From NCBI GenBank assembly GCA_038125725.1, contig JAYPEK010000031.1:1-43755 (forward strand): a stretch of DNA of 43,755 bases. The letters run 5' to 3'. The notes beneath the pieces were generated by a model. The model was given only the letters and a program-made list of their open reading frames with translations, ran no database searches and was not told the origin of the DNA. This document shows, one piece after another, positions 6,639-16,119 of this stretch. Position numbers and translations under genes: made by a program. The stretch comes from TMED8 sp038125725. GTDB lineage: Bacteria > Pseudomonadota > Alphaproteobacteria > Rhodospirillales > Casp-alpha2. The number at the start of each line of letters is the position of its first letter. Position 1 is the first letter of the stretch.

Positions 6639-7802
6639 TTAGGACGCGCAGACCCGGTCCATCAGCCGTTCCAGGAAAGCCTCGCCGGCCTTGACCTGTT
6701 CAAGAGTGATGAACTCGTTCGGTTTGTGCGCCTGATCGATGGAACCCGGACCACAGACCACGGTGGGGATGCCGGCGCGTTCCTTGAACAGACCAGCCTC
6801 GGTGCCGAAGGCGACCTTGGCGTGGTCGTTGCGCCCCGCCAGCGCCTTGACGAAGGTGACAACGTCGTCATCCACGTCCATGTCGAGGCCCGGCATGTCG
6901 TTAACGCATTCCACGTCGATACCGGTATCGGCATGGATCGCCTGCATGGCCGGTTCCAGCACGTCGCGGGCATAGGCGCGGATTTCTTCTTCGAGCGCAT
7001 TCGGGTCTTCGTCGCCGATGTAGCGGAACTCGCACTCGAAGTGGCAGTCCTTGGGCACGATATTGAGCTGCGTGCCGCCGCGGATTGTGCCGGTGTGTAC
7101 GGTGGTGTGGGAGACGTCATAGAGCTCGTCGAAGGGGCCTTCGCCCTGGATGCGCTCCGCGATGTCGCGCAGCTTGGCGATATAGCGCGCCGCGAACTCG
7201 ATGGCGTTGACCCCCTGCGGTGCGAGGCTGGAGTGCGCCTCGAAGCCGCGTACGTGCACCTTGTAGCTGCGCTTGCCCTTGTGGCCGGTGATGACCTGCA
7301 TGGAGGTGGGTTCGCCGACGATGCACATGGCTGGTTTCACCGGCATGCCCTGGAGCTTCTCGATCAGCCGACGCACACCGATGCAGCCGATTTCCTCGTC
7401 GTAGGAGAAGGCCAGGTGCAGCGGCGTTTCAAGGCCGCGCGCCTGGAACTTCGGCAGCATGGCGAGCGTGATGGCAATGAAGCTCTTCATGTCCGACGTG
7501 CCGCGCCCATATAGCTTGCCGTCCTTCTGCTCCACCTTGAACGGGTCGGTGAACCAGTTCTGGCCATCGACGGGGACCACGTCGGTGTGGCCAGAAAGCA
7601 TGACGCCGGATTTCTCCGGATCGCCGACGGTCGCATAGAGGTTGGCCTTCGTGCCTTCGACGTTGTGCACCAGTTGGCTGTCGATGCCGAGGCCGTGCAG
7701 GTATTCCTGGACGAAGCCGATCAGCGCCAGATTGGATTCGCGGCTTGTGGTGTCGAAAGCGATCAGCTTTTCGATCATTTCGATGGAGGTGGTTTCCTGC
7801 AT
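6639..7802 (-). CDS. argE: Acetylornithine deacetylase ArgE (M20 family)
   Basis: ArgE hydrolyses N2-acetylornithine to ornithine and acetate in arginine biosynthesis. The 387-residue protein has the full M20 dizinc site: SGHTDVVPVDG (His72, Asp74), YGRGTSDMKSF (Asp104), SYDEEIG (Glu136 catalytic, Glu137), VGEPTSM (Glu164) and the C-terminal AHKPNEF His. The central dimerisation domain contains GHKGKRSYKVHVRGFEAHSSLAP. Length and motifs agree with proteobacterial ArgE. Some Alphaproteobacteria recycle the acetyl group with ArgJ instead, so a related amidase role is possible. It is divergent from the degenerate M20 paralogue at 7919 and converges on the deacetylase gene with a 1-bp gap. Confidence 0.88.
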   Translation of the reverse strand: MQETTSIEMIEKLIAFDTTSRESNLALIGFVQEYLHGLGIDSQLVHNVEGTKANLYATVGDPEKSGVMLSGHTDVVPVDGQNWFTDPFKVEQKDGKLYGRGTSDMKSFIAITLAMLPKFQARGLETPLHLAFSYDEEIGCIGVRRLIEKLQGMPVKPAMCIVGEPTSMQVITGHKGKRSYKVHVRGFEAHSSLAPQGVNAIEFAARYIAKLRDIAERIQGEGPFDELYDVSHTTVHTGTIRGGTQLNIVPKDCHFECEFRYIGDEDPNALEEEIRAYARDVLEPAMQAIHADTGIDVECVNDMPGLDMDVDDDVVTFVKALAGRNDHAKVAFGTEAGLFKERAGIPTVVCGPGSIDQAHKPNEFITLEQVKAGEAFLERLMDRVCAS

Positions 7803-7918
7803 GGGGACTCCTGGGACGCGGTCTCGACGTGTATATTCAAAATTGACGTGCCCGCGACAGTTTGCAAGCTTCTTCGGGCAAGACGACTTGGATTTTCGCG
7901 TCGGAGACCGACACCCTC

Positions 7919-9205
7919 ATGGCGGACGACAATACCGAACCGGTGATCGAGGCCCCGCAGAGCCTGCGCAGCTATTTGGTCGCGCGGCGTGCCGAGCAGT
8001 TCGCCTTTTTGTCGGCGCTGGTGCGGATCAAATCCGAAAACCCACCGGGGGAAACCGGCGCCGTGGCGGCGAAGCTCGAACAATTGATGGCGGGCATGGA
8101 TTTCCGGGTGTCGCGCCACCCGGTCGACGAGAAGGCGGCGAAAGCGCTTGGCCGCCAGCCCTACGACAACCTTTCGGTGGTGCTGGAATTCGGCGATGAC
8201 CCCGGTCAGGGGCCGTCGCTGGTCATCGCCTGTCACGCCGACACCGCGCCGGCCGGCATCGATTGGACGCGCGATCCGCAGGGTGCGGCAATCGAGGGTG
8301 GGCGTATGTACGGGCGCGGTGTCTCGGAAGGCAAGGGCGATCTCGCGGCCTATGCCTACGCGCTCGCGGCCGTGCGCGATTGCGCCGAGGGGATGCAGGG
8401 CCGGGTCGAACTGCTGATCGGGTTCGACGGCGCGTCGGGTGGCGATTTGGGGCCGCACGCCATGCTTGCTGGAATGGCGTCGAAACCCGACTTCGCCATC
8501 GTGCCGGGCGGCGCGCGTGCCATCGGCACCACCGCGACCGGTGTGCTCGATCTCGACGTGACGGTCCGTGGCTCGCCCGCGCCCGCCGGCGTGCCACAGG
8601 CCGGCGCCGATGCCCTGGAAGGCGCAAGCGCGGTGCTGGCGGCGCTCTATAAGCATCGCAACACTCTGTCGGCGCGCAAGTCGGAGGTGCGGGGGATCGG
8701 CTCTCCGACCCTGGTGGTGACGGAAATCCGCAGCGGCGCCGGTGCACTGGCGGTACCGGACCGCGTGACGCTTTTGGTCGACCGGCGCTTGTTGCCGGAG
8801 GAAGACCCGAAAGCTGTCGAGAGCGAACTGACCAACATCATCGGCCGTGCCGCGGCGCCGGTGCCGGGCGTCGTCTGCCGGGTGCGTCGCCGCCGGCTGT
8901 TGCCCGCCGTGGTGCCCGGCGACGAGGTGAAGCCGCTGGTGGATCAACTGCGCGCCGCGGGCGAAGGCGTGACCGGCGAACGACCCGCCGTCTACGGCGC
9001 CGCGTTCGAGACCTCCGCCAGGGATTTCGCCGCTGCCGGCGTGCCGGTGGTGATGTATGGTGCCGGCGGCGTCGGTGCCAGCGGCCACATGGCGACGCGC
9101 CCGGACGAGGCGCTGACCCTCGACGATCTCAGGATTGCCACCGAGGTACTGGCCAACGTGGTCGTCGATTTGCTCGGCGGTCAGGCGCCGCCCAACGACC
9201 CGTAG
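7919..9205 (+). CDS. M20-family protein with a degenerate metal site
   Basis: This 428-residue protein follows the M20 fold throughout: catalytic domain halves, a dimerisation domain near TGVLDLDVTVRG, and a late GVGASGHMATRPDEA. It keeps the first ligands, CHADTAP (His106, Asp108), and the last His. The bridging Asp is Glu (GRGVSEGKG, Glu137), the catalytic Glu-Glu pair is Gly-Ala (FDGASGG, Gly171-Ala172), and the GEPT ligand Glu is lost in VPGGARA. A normal dizinc hydrolase mechanism therefore looks impossible, and it may be a pseudoenzyme or regulatory partner. ATG 7919 is preferred, since the longer frame from 7862 adds no similarity. The gene is divergent from argE, and its last 25 bases overlap the convergent lyase gene. 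Confidence 0.8.
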   Translation: MADDNTEPVIEAPQSLRSYLVARRAEQFAFLSALVRIKSENPPGETGAVAAKLEQLMAGMDFRVSRHPVDEKAAKALGRQPYDNLSVVLEFGDDPGQGPSLVIACHADTAPAGIDWTRDPQGAAIEGGRMYGRGVSEGKGDLAAYAYALAAVRDCAEGMQGRVELLIGFDGASGGDLGPHAMLAGMASKPDFAIVPGGARAIGTTATGVLDLDVTVRGSPAPAGVPQAGADALEGASAVLAALYKHRNTLSARKSEVRGIGSPTLVVTEIRSGAGALAVPDRVTLLVDRRLLPEEDPKAVESELTNIIGRAAAPVPGVVCRVRRRRLLPAVVPGDEVKPLVDQLRAAGEGVTGERPAVYGAAFETSARDFAAAGVPVVMYGAGGVGASGHMATRPDEALTLDDLRIATEVLANVVVDLLGGQAPPNDP

Positions 9206-11184
9206 CCCGGGGAAAACGGCAAGCTCAAACCGAAATGCCGGCGCAACTCGGCGGCCGTCGTGACGGTCGTGGTCTCCGCTTCGGTTGACCAATCGACACT
9301 ACCGCCGACGGTGTCGCGAATGCGGACCTGGCCGTCCGCAATCCGGACTGCGCGGTGCACCGGCACGCCATAGCCGTGATGCCGGCCCTCGAAACCATCG
9401 ACGGAAAAACCAAGGCACTCGGCGCGCGCCTCGTCACCCAAACGGAACAGGCCGAGATCGAGCCGGCCCGGTTCCGTTTCGCCATGCCTCGGTGCCGCGT
9501 GCGCTTGCACTGAGCGATAAGCGTCGCGCTGGCGCGGTTGGGCGGTGTAGACGTAGCTGCCGGGATCGGCCAGCCAATCCTCGCCGTCGATATTCAGTTC
9601 TACCGCCAACTGGTCGTTATGGGCGTGGCCGCCCAGGCCGTTCTGGCCGATGGGACCGCAGCGGACAGCAAGAAAGAACCGGGGCGCGGTCAGGAGATAG
9701 ACGCCGAAGTCCGGATAGGCGATGGCCGAAAGACCGTTGAGCAAGCTTGGGTCGGGCAACGGGATCACGGTTTCGCTCTGTGCTTCGGCGGGTGCGCCGG
9801 AGGCGGTGTTCGCGGGTACGGACGCGGGCGGCGAGGGGAGCGCCGCCGGACGCAGCCGGCGTCCACCAGCCAAAGCAGCGACCAGGTGGCTATCACAGGC
9901 GAAGTCCGCACCGGCGAAGGCGATAAGGTCGTCGGCGCCCTCGACGATGGTGCCGACGGCGGCGGCGAGGCTGCGGTGATCGAGGTGATCTTCATTCAGC
10001 TCCGAATCGAAATGTGCCGCCGACAGCTTGAAGAACCGCCCCGAATCGTTGTCGCCGATCTGTGCGATGCTGCCGTTCGGCTTGGTCGCGTCGATGCTGA
10101 AGCGCGCCATGCGATAGAGGCGCTCGGCGAAACCTGCGGGGAAGGCGGCGATGCCGTCACGGCCGAGGATCAATGCCGCCGTATAGGCGATCATTTCGGC
10201 CGAAAGGCGGTGATAGCTGGTCGAGGCTTCGAAGTTGCTGCCGTCGGGATGGAATTGCAGATTGCTTTCGGCCAGGACTTCGCGAACGGCGAACCGCCAC
10301 CACGCCTGTGTTTCATCGGTTTCCGGCAACGCCGCTGCAACGAAGGCAAGACCGCAGATGTCAGCCAGGTAGTGGTTGCCGCGAAAATCACCGCCATCTT
10401 CCAGATTGGCCATGATGTGGCGACCGTGCGCCAACATGGCAGCCACCAGATGCGCCTCGAACGCCGCATCGCCGGGCCCCATGATCCAGCGGCAAAGCAC
10501 CATATTGGCGGCGCGGATGGCGACGTCCATGGTGCACAGCCAGTTGACGCCGAAGCCGGGCGGATTGGCGGCCATGAAATCGAGGATCTGGTCGCGGCAT
10601 TCCCGCGCGGCGTCCGCGTCCGAGCGTCCCACCATCGCCAGCAACGGCAGGTGCTGTAGCCTGGCCAGTTCCCACGGCACCTTGACGTCGACGCCGGGCT
10701 CGTGCCCGAGCAGCAGGGTTTCGCTCCAGGCATCTTCCTGCCAGCGATAACCGGAGCGAAAATCGAGTTGCCAGTCGATGGGTTGATAATCGGGTGAAAT
10801 GGCGGCGCGAATCTCGGCCGCCCGCTGCCTGTTTCCAGGCGATACCGCGCGTGGGCCCGGCATCGAATAGACGGCGCCGGCGAAACCGGGGCAGGACATG
10901 CCATGCGCGACGCGAACCCAGCCGCTGCCCAGAAGGTTGAACCGGCGCGCGCGATAGTGCCGGGCAAGTTCATGGCTTTGCGCGTTCACGGCAGGGAGGT
11001 TCGGGAAGATATTGTCCCCGACAATGGTGGTTCCGGTTACCGGATCGACGAAGGTACAGCGGTTCTTGGTGCTGGCCGCGCGCAGCCGTGCGCGAACCTG
11101 CCGGCCGATCAACGCCATGCCCTTTTCGGCGGCGGCGCCGAACGAGAGGGAGCGGGCTTGGGTGAACAGATGTCGCAGGCTCAT
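9181..11184 (-). CDS. Heparinase II/III family protein
   Basis: This 667-residue protein has the two-part architecture of this lyase family. The N-terminal alpha/alpha toroid carries NPPGFGVNWLCTMDVAIRAANM, GNHYLADICGL and FEASTSYHRLSAEM. The C-terminal beta-sandwich contains the metal-site motif GLGGHAHNDQL (His520, His522, Asp524) and WLADPGSYVYT. Family members cleave uronic-acid-containing glycans by beta-elimination. No Sec signal peptide is evident, as is common for copies inside polysaccharide gene clusters, where they are thought to trim or modify polymer. It sits at the left edge of the glycan locus, divergent from the tandem glycosyltransferase gene, so a role in turnover of the same polymer is likely but not proven. 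Its end overlaps the M20 gene by 25 bp. Confidence 0.85.
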   Translation of the reverse strand: MSLRHLFTQARSLSFGAAAEKGMALIGRQVRARLRAASTKNRCTFVDPVTGTTIVGDNIFPNLPAVNAQSHELARHYRARRFNLLGSGWVRVAHGMSCPGFAGAVYSMPGPRAVSPGNRQRAAEIRAAISPDYQPIDWQLDFRSGYRWQEDAWSETLLLGHEPGVDVKVPWELARLQHLPLLAMVGRSDADAARECRDQILDFMAANPPGFGVNWLCTMDVAIRAANMVLCRWIMGPGDAAFEAHLVAAMLAHGRHIMANLEDGGDFRGNHYLADICGLAFVAAALPETDETQAWWRFAVREVLAESNLQFHPDGSNFEASTSYHRLSAEMIAYTAALILGRDGIAAFPAGFAERLYRMARFSIDATKPNGSIAQIGDNDSGRFFKLSAAHFDSELNEDHLDHRSLAAAVGTIVEGADDLIAFAGADFACDSHLVAALAGGRRLRPAALPSPPASVPANTASGAPAEAQSETVIPLPDPSLLNGLSAIAYPDFGVYLLTAPRFFLAVRCGPIGQNGLGGHAHNDQLAVELNIDGEDWLADPGSYVYTAQPRQRDAYRSVQAHAAPRHGETEPGRLDLGLFRLGDEARAECLGFSVDGFEGRHHGYGVPVHRAVRIADGQVRIRDTVGGSVDWSTEAETTTVTTAAELRRHFGLSLPFSPGYGSLGGA

Positions 11185-11283
11185 GCGGGTTTTCCGAGAA
11201 ATATCGCCGGTCGGATTCGAGCAGGCATGAGCCCATCTTATTGTTCGCTCGACAGCGGATCAAATCTTGGCTATGCCCATGCC

Positions 11284-13521
11284 ATGCGAGTTATCGTCAA
11301 CGCCATCTCCGCGAACACCGGCGGCATCGTTACCTATACGACCAACCTGATCGATTACCTATCGCGGGAGAAGGTGGAGGCGGAAATCTACGTGCCGCCC
11401 GGTTTCGACAGGGATGTCGCGGGCAATGGAAGCGTTCGCGTCATTCCCGTGAAAAAGAAATTCTGGGGGCCGCTGCACCGGTTTCTATGGGAACAGATCG
11501 GCTGGCGCCGAATCGTCAAGGAGAGCGGCGCCGACGTGCTGTTCTCATCAGCCAATTATGGTGTCTTGTTCCCTCCCATTCCCCAGGTGCTATTGGTTCA
11601 GGGCGAGATTTATCTCAATCCGGTCTACCGTGAGATGGTGTTGCCAAGGCTAAGTTGGCTCGAACGATTGTCGGCACTCATGCGCCGATATTTGATGCTT
11701 TGGTCGGCGCGTTGCTCGCGCGAGACGGTGTTTCCCTCGCAGGTCGCGTTGGAAGCGGCCGCCGATTTCGATCCGCATTTGGTCGACACGGCATCGGTCA
11801 ACTACCTGGGGGTCAGTCCCCGGTTCGATACTCACGACCGCCGTCGGCAGTGGGCCGAAGACGGAACCGTCAGGCTACTCTATGTCTCGGTCTACTACCC
11901 GCATAAAGACCCGCTGACCCTGGCCGAGGGCACGCGTCTGCTGAACGATTCCGGTTTGCAAACCAAAACCCGAATCACCATGGAGGCGAAGGATTTCAGG
12001 GCCTGGGACAATGCCGGTGCGGAACTGAATGCGCTCCAGGCCGAGAAGTATCGACATTGCCTGGAAATGGGCCGCATCGACCATACGGAACTAAGCGGTG
12101 CGCTGGATGGGTACGACGCCTTCGTGTTTCCCTCCATGGCCGAGACGTTCGGCTTTCCCATGGTCGAGGCGATGCGCGCCGGCGTACCTCTCATCGTTTC
12201 CGACATTCCGATCCACAGGGAAATCTGCGGCGATGCGGCCCTTTTCTATCGTCTTGGTGATGCCGAGGATTTGGCCGCGCGGGTGCGCGAGCTGAACGCC
12301 GACCCAGCCCTTCGGGCCGCCATGGTTGAGAGGGGCCTTGTTCGCGTCGAAGGCCAATTCACCTGGGAAAGCCACGTTTCAAAACTGATCAATAGCGTGC
12401 GCGAACTCGTTGCCGAACCGTTCCATCGCATTTTGATCAATGCCTTGCATGCGCGCACTGGTGGGGGCGTCACCTACTTGCGCAATATGTTGCCGCTGAT
12501 GGCCGAAGATGATCGCTTGAAGGTGCACGTTTGTCTGCATGAGGATCAGAGGACTGTTTTGCCCACCGGTTTGAAAGGTGTGTCGTACCATTACCAACAT
12601 TATCCGCGCGGTTTCTGGCGGGTGTTGATCCGCGAACAACTGGATCTGCCGCGACTTGCCCGGCGATTGGCGGCCAGCGCCACGTTTTCTCCGGCCAATT
12701 ACGGCCCGTTCCTGGCCAGAAATCATGTGGTCATGGCACGTAACGCGGTCAGTGTTGGCTTCGTCGAACGGCGCCCCCTGAAGCTGGCCTATTGGGCGTT
12801 GCTTTATCTGGCGACCTTCGTTTCGTTTGTCGGGTGCAAGCGGGCAATCGCCGTGTCGGACTATGCCAAGCGTGGGGTGCAGAGAGCGTTTTTCGGCATG
12901 TTCAAAAGCAAGCTCATCACGGTCCCGCATGGCGTTGAAATGAAGTTCTTGAACGCCAACCCCGGGAAACAACGGGCACCCTTCATTCTGGCCGTTTCCG
13001 ACATCTACGTACAAAAGAACTTCACGAACCTCGTCAGGGCGATGAAGCCGGTGTTCGAGCGTTATCCGGAATACCACCTGAAGATTGCCGGTCGGCCAGT
13101 CGATGACGACTATTATGCCGACCTGACATCCCTCATTGATTCCCTTAGGCTCAGTCAAAGCATCGAATTCCTCGGCCATGTCGAGGCGCTGCGGTTGCGT
13201 GATCTCTATGAAAGTTGCGGACTGTTCGTCTTCCCTTCGACGGTCGAAACCTTCGGCAATCCGCTGGTCGAGGCCATGGCTTGCGGTGCGCCGATCGCCA
13301 GTTCAAATACGGCCGCCATGCCGGAAGTCCTCGGCGACGCGGCGCGGTATTTCGATCCCAACGATGTAAAGGAAATGAGCGAAGTCATCTTTTCGCTATT
13401 GGCGGACGAAAAACTGCGCGAAGACCTGAGTGCGCGGGCACGGCGCCGCGCGAAGAATTTTTCCTGGCAGCACACGAAGGAACGTACAGTCGAAGTCCTC
13501 TTGGCCCCGCGAGGAACTTAA
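11284..13521 (+). CDS. Tandem-fused GT4 glycosyltransferase (two complete enzymes in one chain)
   Basis: This 745-residue protein contains two full GT-B glycosyltransferases. Module one, residues 1 to about 378, starts MRVIVNAISANTGGIVTY and has the GT4 E-x7-E motif at ETFGFPMVE (Glu287). Module two, from residue about 380, restarts with ILINALHARTGGGVTY and has ETFGNPLVE (Glu655). The similar openings point to an internal duplication and fusion. Both modules keep the nucleotide-sugar glutamates, so both are probably active and may add two sugars in succession on the cytoplasmic face of the membrane. ATG 11284 is the natural start, with a weak ribosome site. A 22-bp gap leads to the next glycosyltransferase gene. 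Confidence 0.88.
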   Translation: MRVIVNAISANTGGIVTYTTNLIDYLSREKVEAEIYVPPGFDRDVAGNGSVRVIPVKKKFWGPLHRFLWEQIGWRRIVKESGADVLFSSANYGVLFPPIPQVLLVQGEIYLNPVYREMVLPRLSWLERLSALMRRYLMLWSARCSRETVFPSQVALEAAADFDPHLVDTASVNYLGVSPRFDTHDRRRQWAEDGTVRLLYVSVYYPHKDPLTLAEGTRLLNDSGLQTKTRITMEAKDFRAWDNAGAELNALQAEKYRHCLEMGRIDHTELSGALDGYDAFVFPSMAETFGFPMVEAMRAGVPLIVSDIPIHREICGDAALFYRLGDAEDLAARVRELNADPALRAAMVERGLVRVEGQFTWESHVSKLINSVRELVAEPFHRILINALHARTGGGVTYLRNMLPLMAEDDRLKVHVCLHEDQRTVLPTGLKGVSYHYQHYPRGFWRVLIREQLDLPRLARRLAASATFSPANYGPFLARNHVVMARNAVSVGFVERRPLKLAYWALLYLATFVSFVGCKRAIAVSDYAKRGVQRAFFGMFKSKLITVPHGVEMKFLNANPGKQRAPFILAVSDIYVQKNFTNLVRAMKPVFERYPEYHLKIAGRPVDDDYYADLTSLIDSLRLSQSIEFLGHVEALRLRDLYESCGLFVFPSTVETFGNPLVEAMACGAPIASSNTAAMPEVLGDAARYFDPNDVKEMSEVIFSLLADEKLREDLSARARRRAKNFSWQHTKERTVEVLLAPRGT

Positions 13522-13543
13522 TGTCACCCGGTATGCCGCAGTC

Positions 13544-14692
13544 ATGTCGTCGCGCACCCTGATCGTGACCTTGCCGCCGATGGTTGCCGGCGGTGTTAGC
13601 GCCAAGGCGCGAATCCTCGCCGATGCCTTGGCCGCCGCCGGACGTGAGGTGGCCATCGCGTACTATCGACTTCCCGGAGACGATAATCGTTCAGCACAGG
13701 TTTTCGATCCCCATCCCCAGGTCGCGGTAAAGTGCCGATGGCCGATCCTGGAACAGAATTATACGTGCGACTCACAGGAATGGCGGCGCTTGATCGCGGC
13801 ACACGAACGCCATGTGGCGGTTGGCGGAACGGTGCTGATTGCGCACCCATTGGCAAAGGCTCGTGTTCGGCACATGGTCTGGTGTGCCGCGGACCTTGAG
13901 GGCGATCGGTCCTATCGCCAGGCCGGCATGCCCCGGTGGCGGCGCGGCCCTGACCGATGGTTGGTGCAGCCGGCACTGGCGCGCCAGCAGCGCGCGGTCC
14001 TTGAGGCGGACAACAGGATATTCGGCGTCAGCGGCGATACCGTTTCGCGGCTCCTGAACTTGGCACCGGGCCGTGCGGATGAGATCACGCGGATGACGAT
14101 CCCCGTAGATACCGAATTCTTCGTTCCGGCCGGTGTTCGAGACCGCGGTTTTGTCGCGGGCTTTGCCGGCCGGCTCGACGACCCGAGGAAGAACGCCCCT
14201 CTGTTGTTCGCCGCGCTGGCGGAAGTCCGCAGCCGCGGAACGGATCTTCGCCTGATGCTCACTGGGAACAAGACGCCGGGGCTGGCGGCCATGATCGCGC
14301 GCCACGGTCTTGACGGCCACGTTGATTTTGTCGGCAGGCTGGATCGCGATGGCCTGCGTGATTTTTATCAATCGCTTGATCTGTTCGTTCTGACGTCTCG
14401 GCAAGAGGGCTTGGCGATCGCTGCCATCGAGGCGATGGCGTGCGGTCTGCCTGTCGTCGCGACCGATTGCGGCGGCCCGGCGGACTACGTGGTGTCTGGG
14501 GAAAACGGCCTCCTCACCGGGTTTGCCGTTTCGGAGGTGGCCGACGCCATATCGCGGATCGCCAGTGATCCGGATCTTCGGCGTCGGATGTCCGAGAGCG
14601 CGCGCAGGATGGCCGTAAACGGATACGCCATGGCAGGCTTTGACAAAGACATCAGGCGGGCGTGGCACGACACCTGGGGGGAAGACCTGTGA
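13544..14692 (+). CDS. GT4 family glycosyltransferase
   Basis: This 382-residue GT-B enzyme has an N-terminal acceptor domain starting TLIVTLPPMVAGGVSAKARIL and a C-terminal donor domain with GFAGRLDDPRKNAPLL, LMLTGNKTPG, a DLFVLTSRQEGLAIAAIEAMACG segment holding E-x7-E, and VVATDCGGPADYVV. It would transfer a sugar from an NDP donor to a lipid-linked acceptor during polymer assembly, but neither sugar can be identified. The stop overlaps the GTG start of the flippase gene by 4 bp, so the two are translationally coupled, in line with synthesis followed by export. ATG 13544 is the first in-frame start after the upstream gene. Confidence 0.87.
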   Translation: MSSRTLIVTLPPMVAGGVSAKARILADALAAAGREVAIAYYRLPGDDNRSAQVFDPHPQVAVKCRWPILEQNYTCDSQEWRRLIAAHERHVAVGGTVLIAHPLAKARVRHMVWCAADLEGDRSYRQAGMPRWRRGPDRWLVQPALARQQRAVLEADNRIFGVSGDTVSRLLNLAPGRADEITRMTIPVDTEFFVPAGVRDRGFVAGFAGRLDDPRKNAPLLFAALAEVRSRGTDLRLMLTGNKTPGLAAMIARHGLDGHVDFVGRLDRDGLRDFYQSLDLFVLTSRQEGLAIAAIEAMACGLPVVATDCGGPADYVVSGENGLLTGFAVSEVADAISRIASDPDLRRRMSESARRMAVNGYAMAGFDKDIRRAWHDTWGEDL

Positions 14693-16119
14693 CGGCGGGT
14701 CGGCTGTTGTTGCGCAATACCGCGGTGCTTGTTGGCGCGCACGGTGTCTCCGTGCTTACCGGGTTGGTGACCACCATATTTTTGGCTCGGGTTCTCGGGC
14801 CGGCCGGGTACGGCATATTGGGTTTCGGCATAGCGCTGGTCTCCTATCTCGGACTGGCCGTCAATCTGGGGATGGACGTCCATGCCGTTCGGGAGGTCGC
14901 CAAGTCACCGGAAAGCGGTCGCCATATCGTCAATCTGGTGCTGACCAACCGGTTGGTCGTGGCAACGGTGATGATCGGAGCGATCTATCTTCTCTCGCCG
15001 CATCTGGGTTGGTCGGCAGATGCGGAAAAGGTGGTGAGAATTCAAGTCCTCGGTCTCATCGGCACCGCGCTGTTGGTGGATTTCTATTTCCAGTCGCGCC
15101 AGCGAATGGAGGTCTTGGCGGTGCGCCAGGTGGTGGCCGCTCTCGCCGCCATGGTGGCGGTTCTAGCGTTGGTGCGAGGCGCTGGAGACCTTGAGGTCGC
15201 GGCCGCGATCCCGGTTGCGGCACTGGTCGCCAGTGCGGTGGTGCTTTTCGCCTATTTCGTCTTCAGAGGCGTCGCGCCGTCTGGCCAACGACCGCGCGAG
15301 GGACGTCTCGGTTTCATCAGGCGGTCGGCGCCGCTGGCGTTGATTTCCGTCCTCGTCACCATTTTGGTCAACCTGGATATCGTGATCCTGGGTTACCTGG
15401 TGACGGAAGACCGCCTCGGTCTTTACGTGGCGGCGACGCGGGTGCTGGCGGTGGCCGTCATCCTTCCCGGCCTGATGCATAGCGTCTTCTATCCGGCCTT
15501 GGCGGAGGCGATGTCGGACGACGCGAGACGAAGCCAGTTGGCGGAAGACCTGTCGCGTGTCTTGGCATTCTTCGGTTGCGTCATTGCCGGTGCCGGGGTG
15601 ATCTTGGCACCGGTCGTCATTCCGCTGCTGTTCGGCGGCGCCTACGATGGTTCGGCCGGCGCGATGCGTATCCTGCTCGTGCACGCTGCCTTTGTTTTCC
15701 TGACGTCGGCGTATGGCACGGCGCTGCTGGCCTGGAACGGCGACAAGCCCTACACGATTTTGCTTTCCATCGGTGCGGTGCTGAATGTCGCGCTGAACTT
15801 CCTGCTGATCCCGCACTTCGGCATCGAGGGCGCCGCCATGGCGACGCTCGCCAGCCAGGTCGTTATGTGGCTGAGCCTTTCGGCCGTCGTCCGGAAAGCC
15901 TATGACCTGAAGCTGCTCGGCAACCAGATACGCGCCCTTTCCGCCGCCGCCGTCGCGGCCGTGCCGGCCTATGCGCTGCTGGCCAACTTACCGATGCCCG
16001 GGCCGCTGGCGCCCGTTGCCGCGACCCTGGTGTACGTGGCTGCGCTGGCTGTCCTGTCTCAGGTCTCGGGGGTCATCGACCTCAGCCGGCTCGCGAGCCT
16101 AGTCCGCCTTCGCCGGTGA
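14689..16119 (+). CDS. Wzx-like polysaccharide flippase (MOP superfamily)
   Basis: This 476-residue protein has 12-14 predicted membrane helices and the typical opening RLLLRNTAVLVGAHGVSVLTGLVTTIFLARVLGPAGYGILGFG. Later features include RSAPLALISVLVTILVNLDIVILGYL, GLYVAATRV and LNVALNFLLIPHFGIEGAAMATL. Such proteins flip undecaprenyl-linked oligosaccharides across the inner membrane. The GTG start at 14689 is chosen because it overlaps the previous stop and lies 6 bases after a GGGGGAA ribosome site. The family usually works with a Wzy polymerase, but no Wzy-like gene is in the window. The last 21 bp overlap the convergent methyltransferase gene. Confidence 0.88.
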   Translation: MTAGRLLLRNTAVLVGAHGVSVLTGLVTTIFLARVLGPAGYGILGFGIALVSYLGLAVNLGMDVHAVREVAKSPESGRHIVNLVLTNRLVVATVMIGAIYLLSPHLGWSADAEKVVRIQVLGLIGTALLVDFYFQSRQRMEVLAVRQVVAALAAMVAVLALVRGAGDLEVAAAIPVAALVASAVVLFAYFVFRGVAPSGQRPREGRLGFIRRSAPLALISVLVTILVNLDIVILGYLVTEDRLGLYVAATRVLAVAVILPGLMHSVFYPALAEAMSDDARRSQLAEDLSRVLAFFGCVIAGAGVILAPVVIPLLFGGAYDGSAGAMRILLVHAAFVFLTSAYGTALLAWNGDKPYTILLSIGAVLNVALNFLLIPHFGIEGAAMATLASQVVMWLSLSAVVRKAYDLKLLGNQIRALSAAAVAAVPAYALLANLPMPGPLAPVAATLVYVAALAVLSQVSGVIDLSRLASLVRLRR

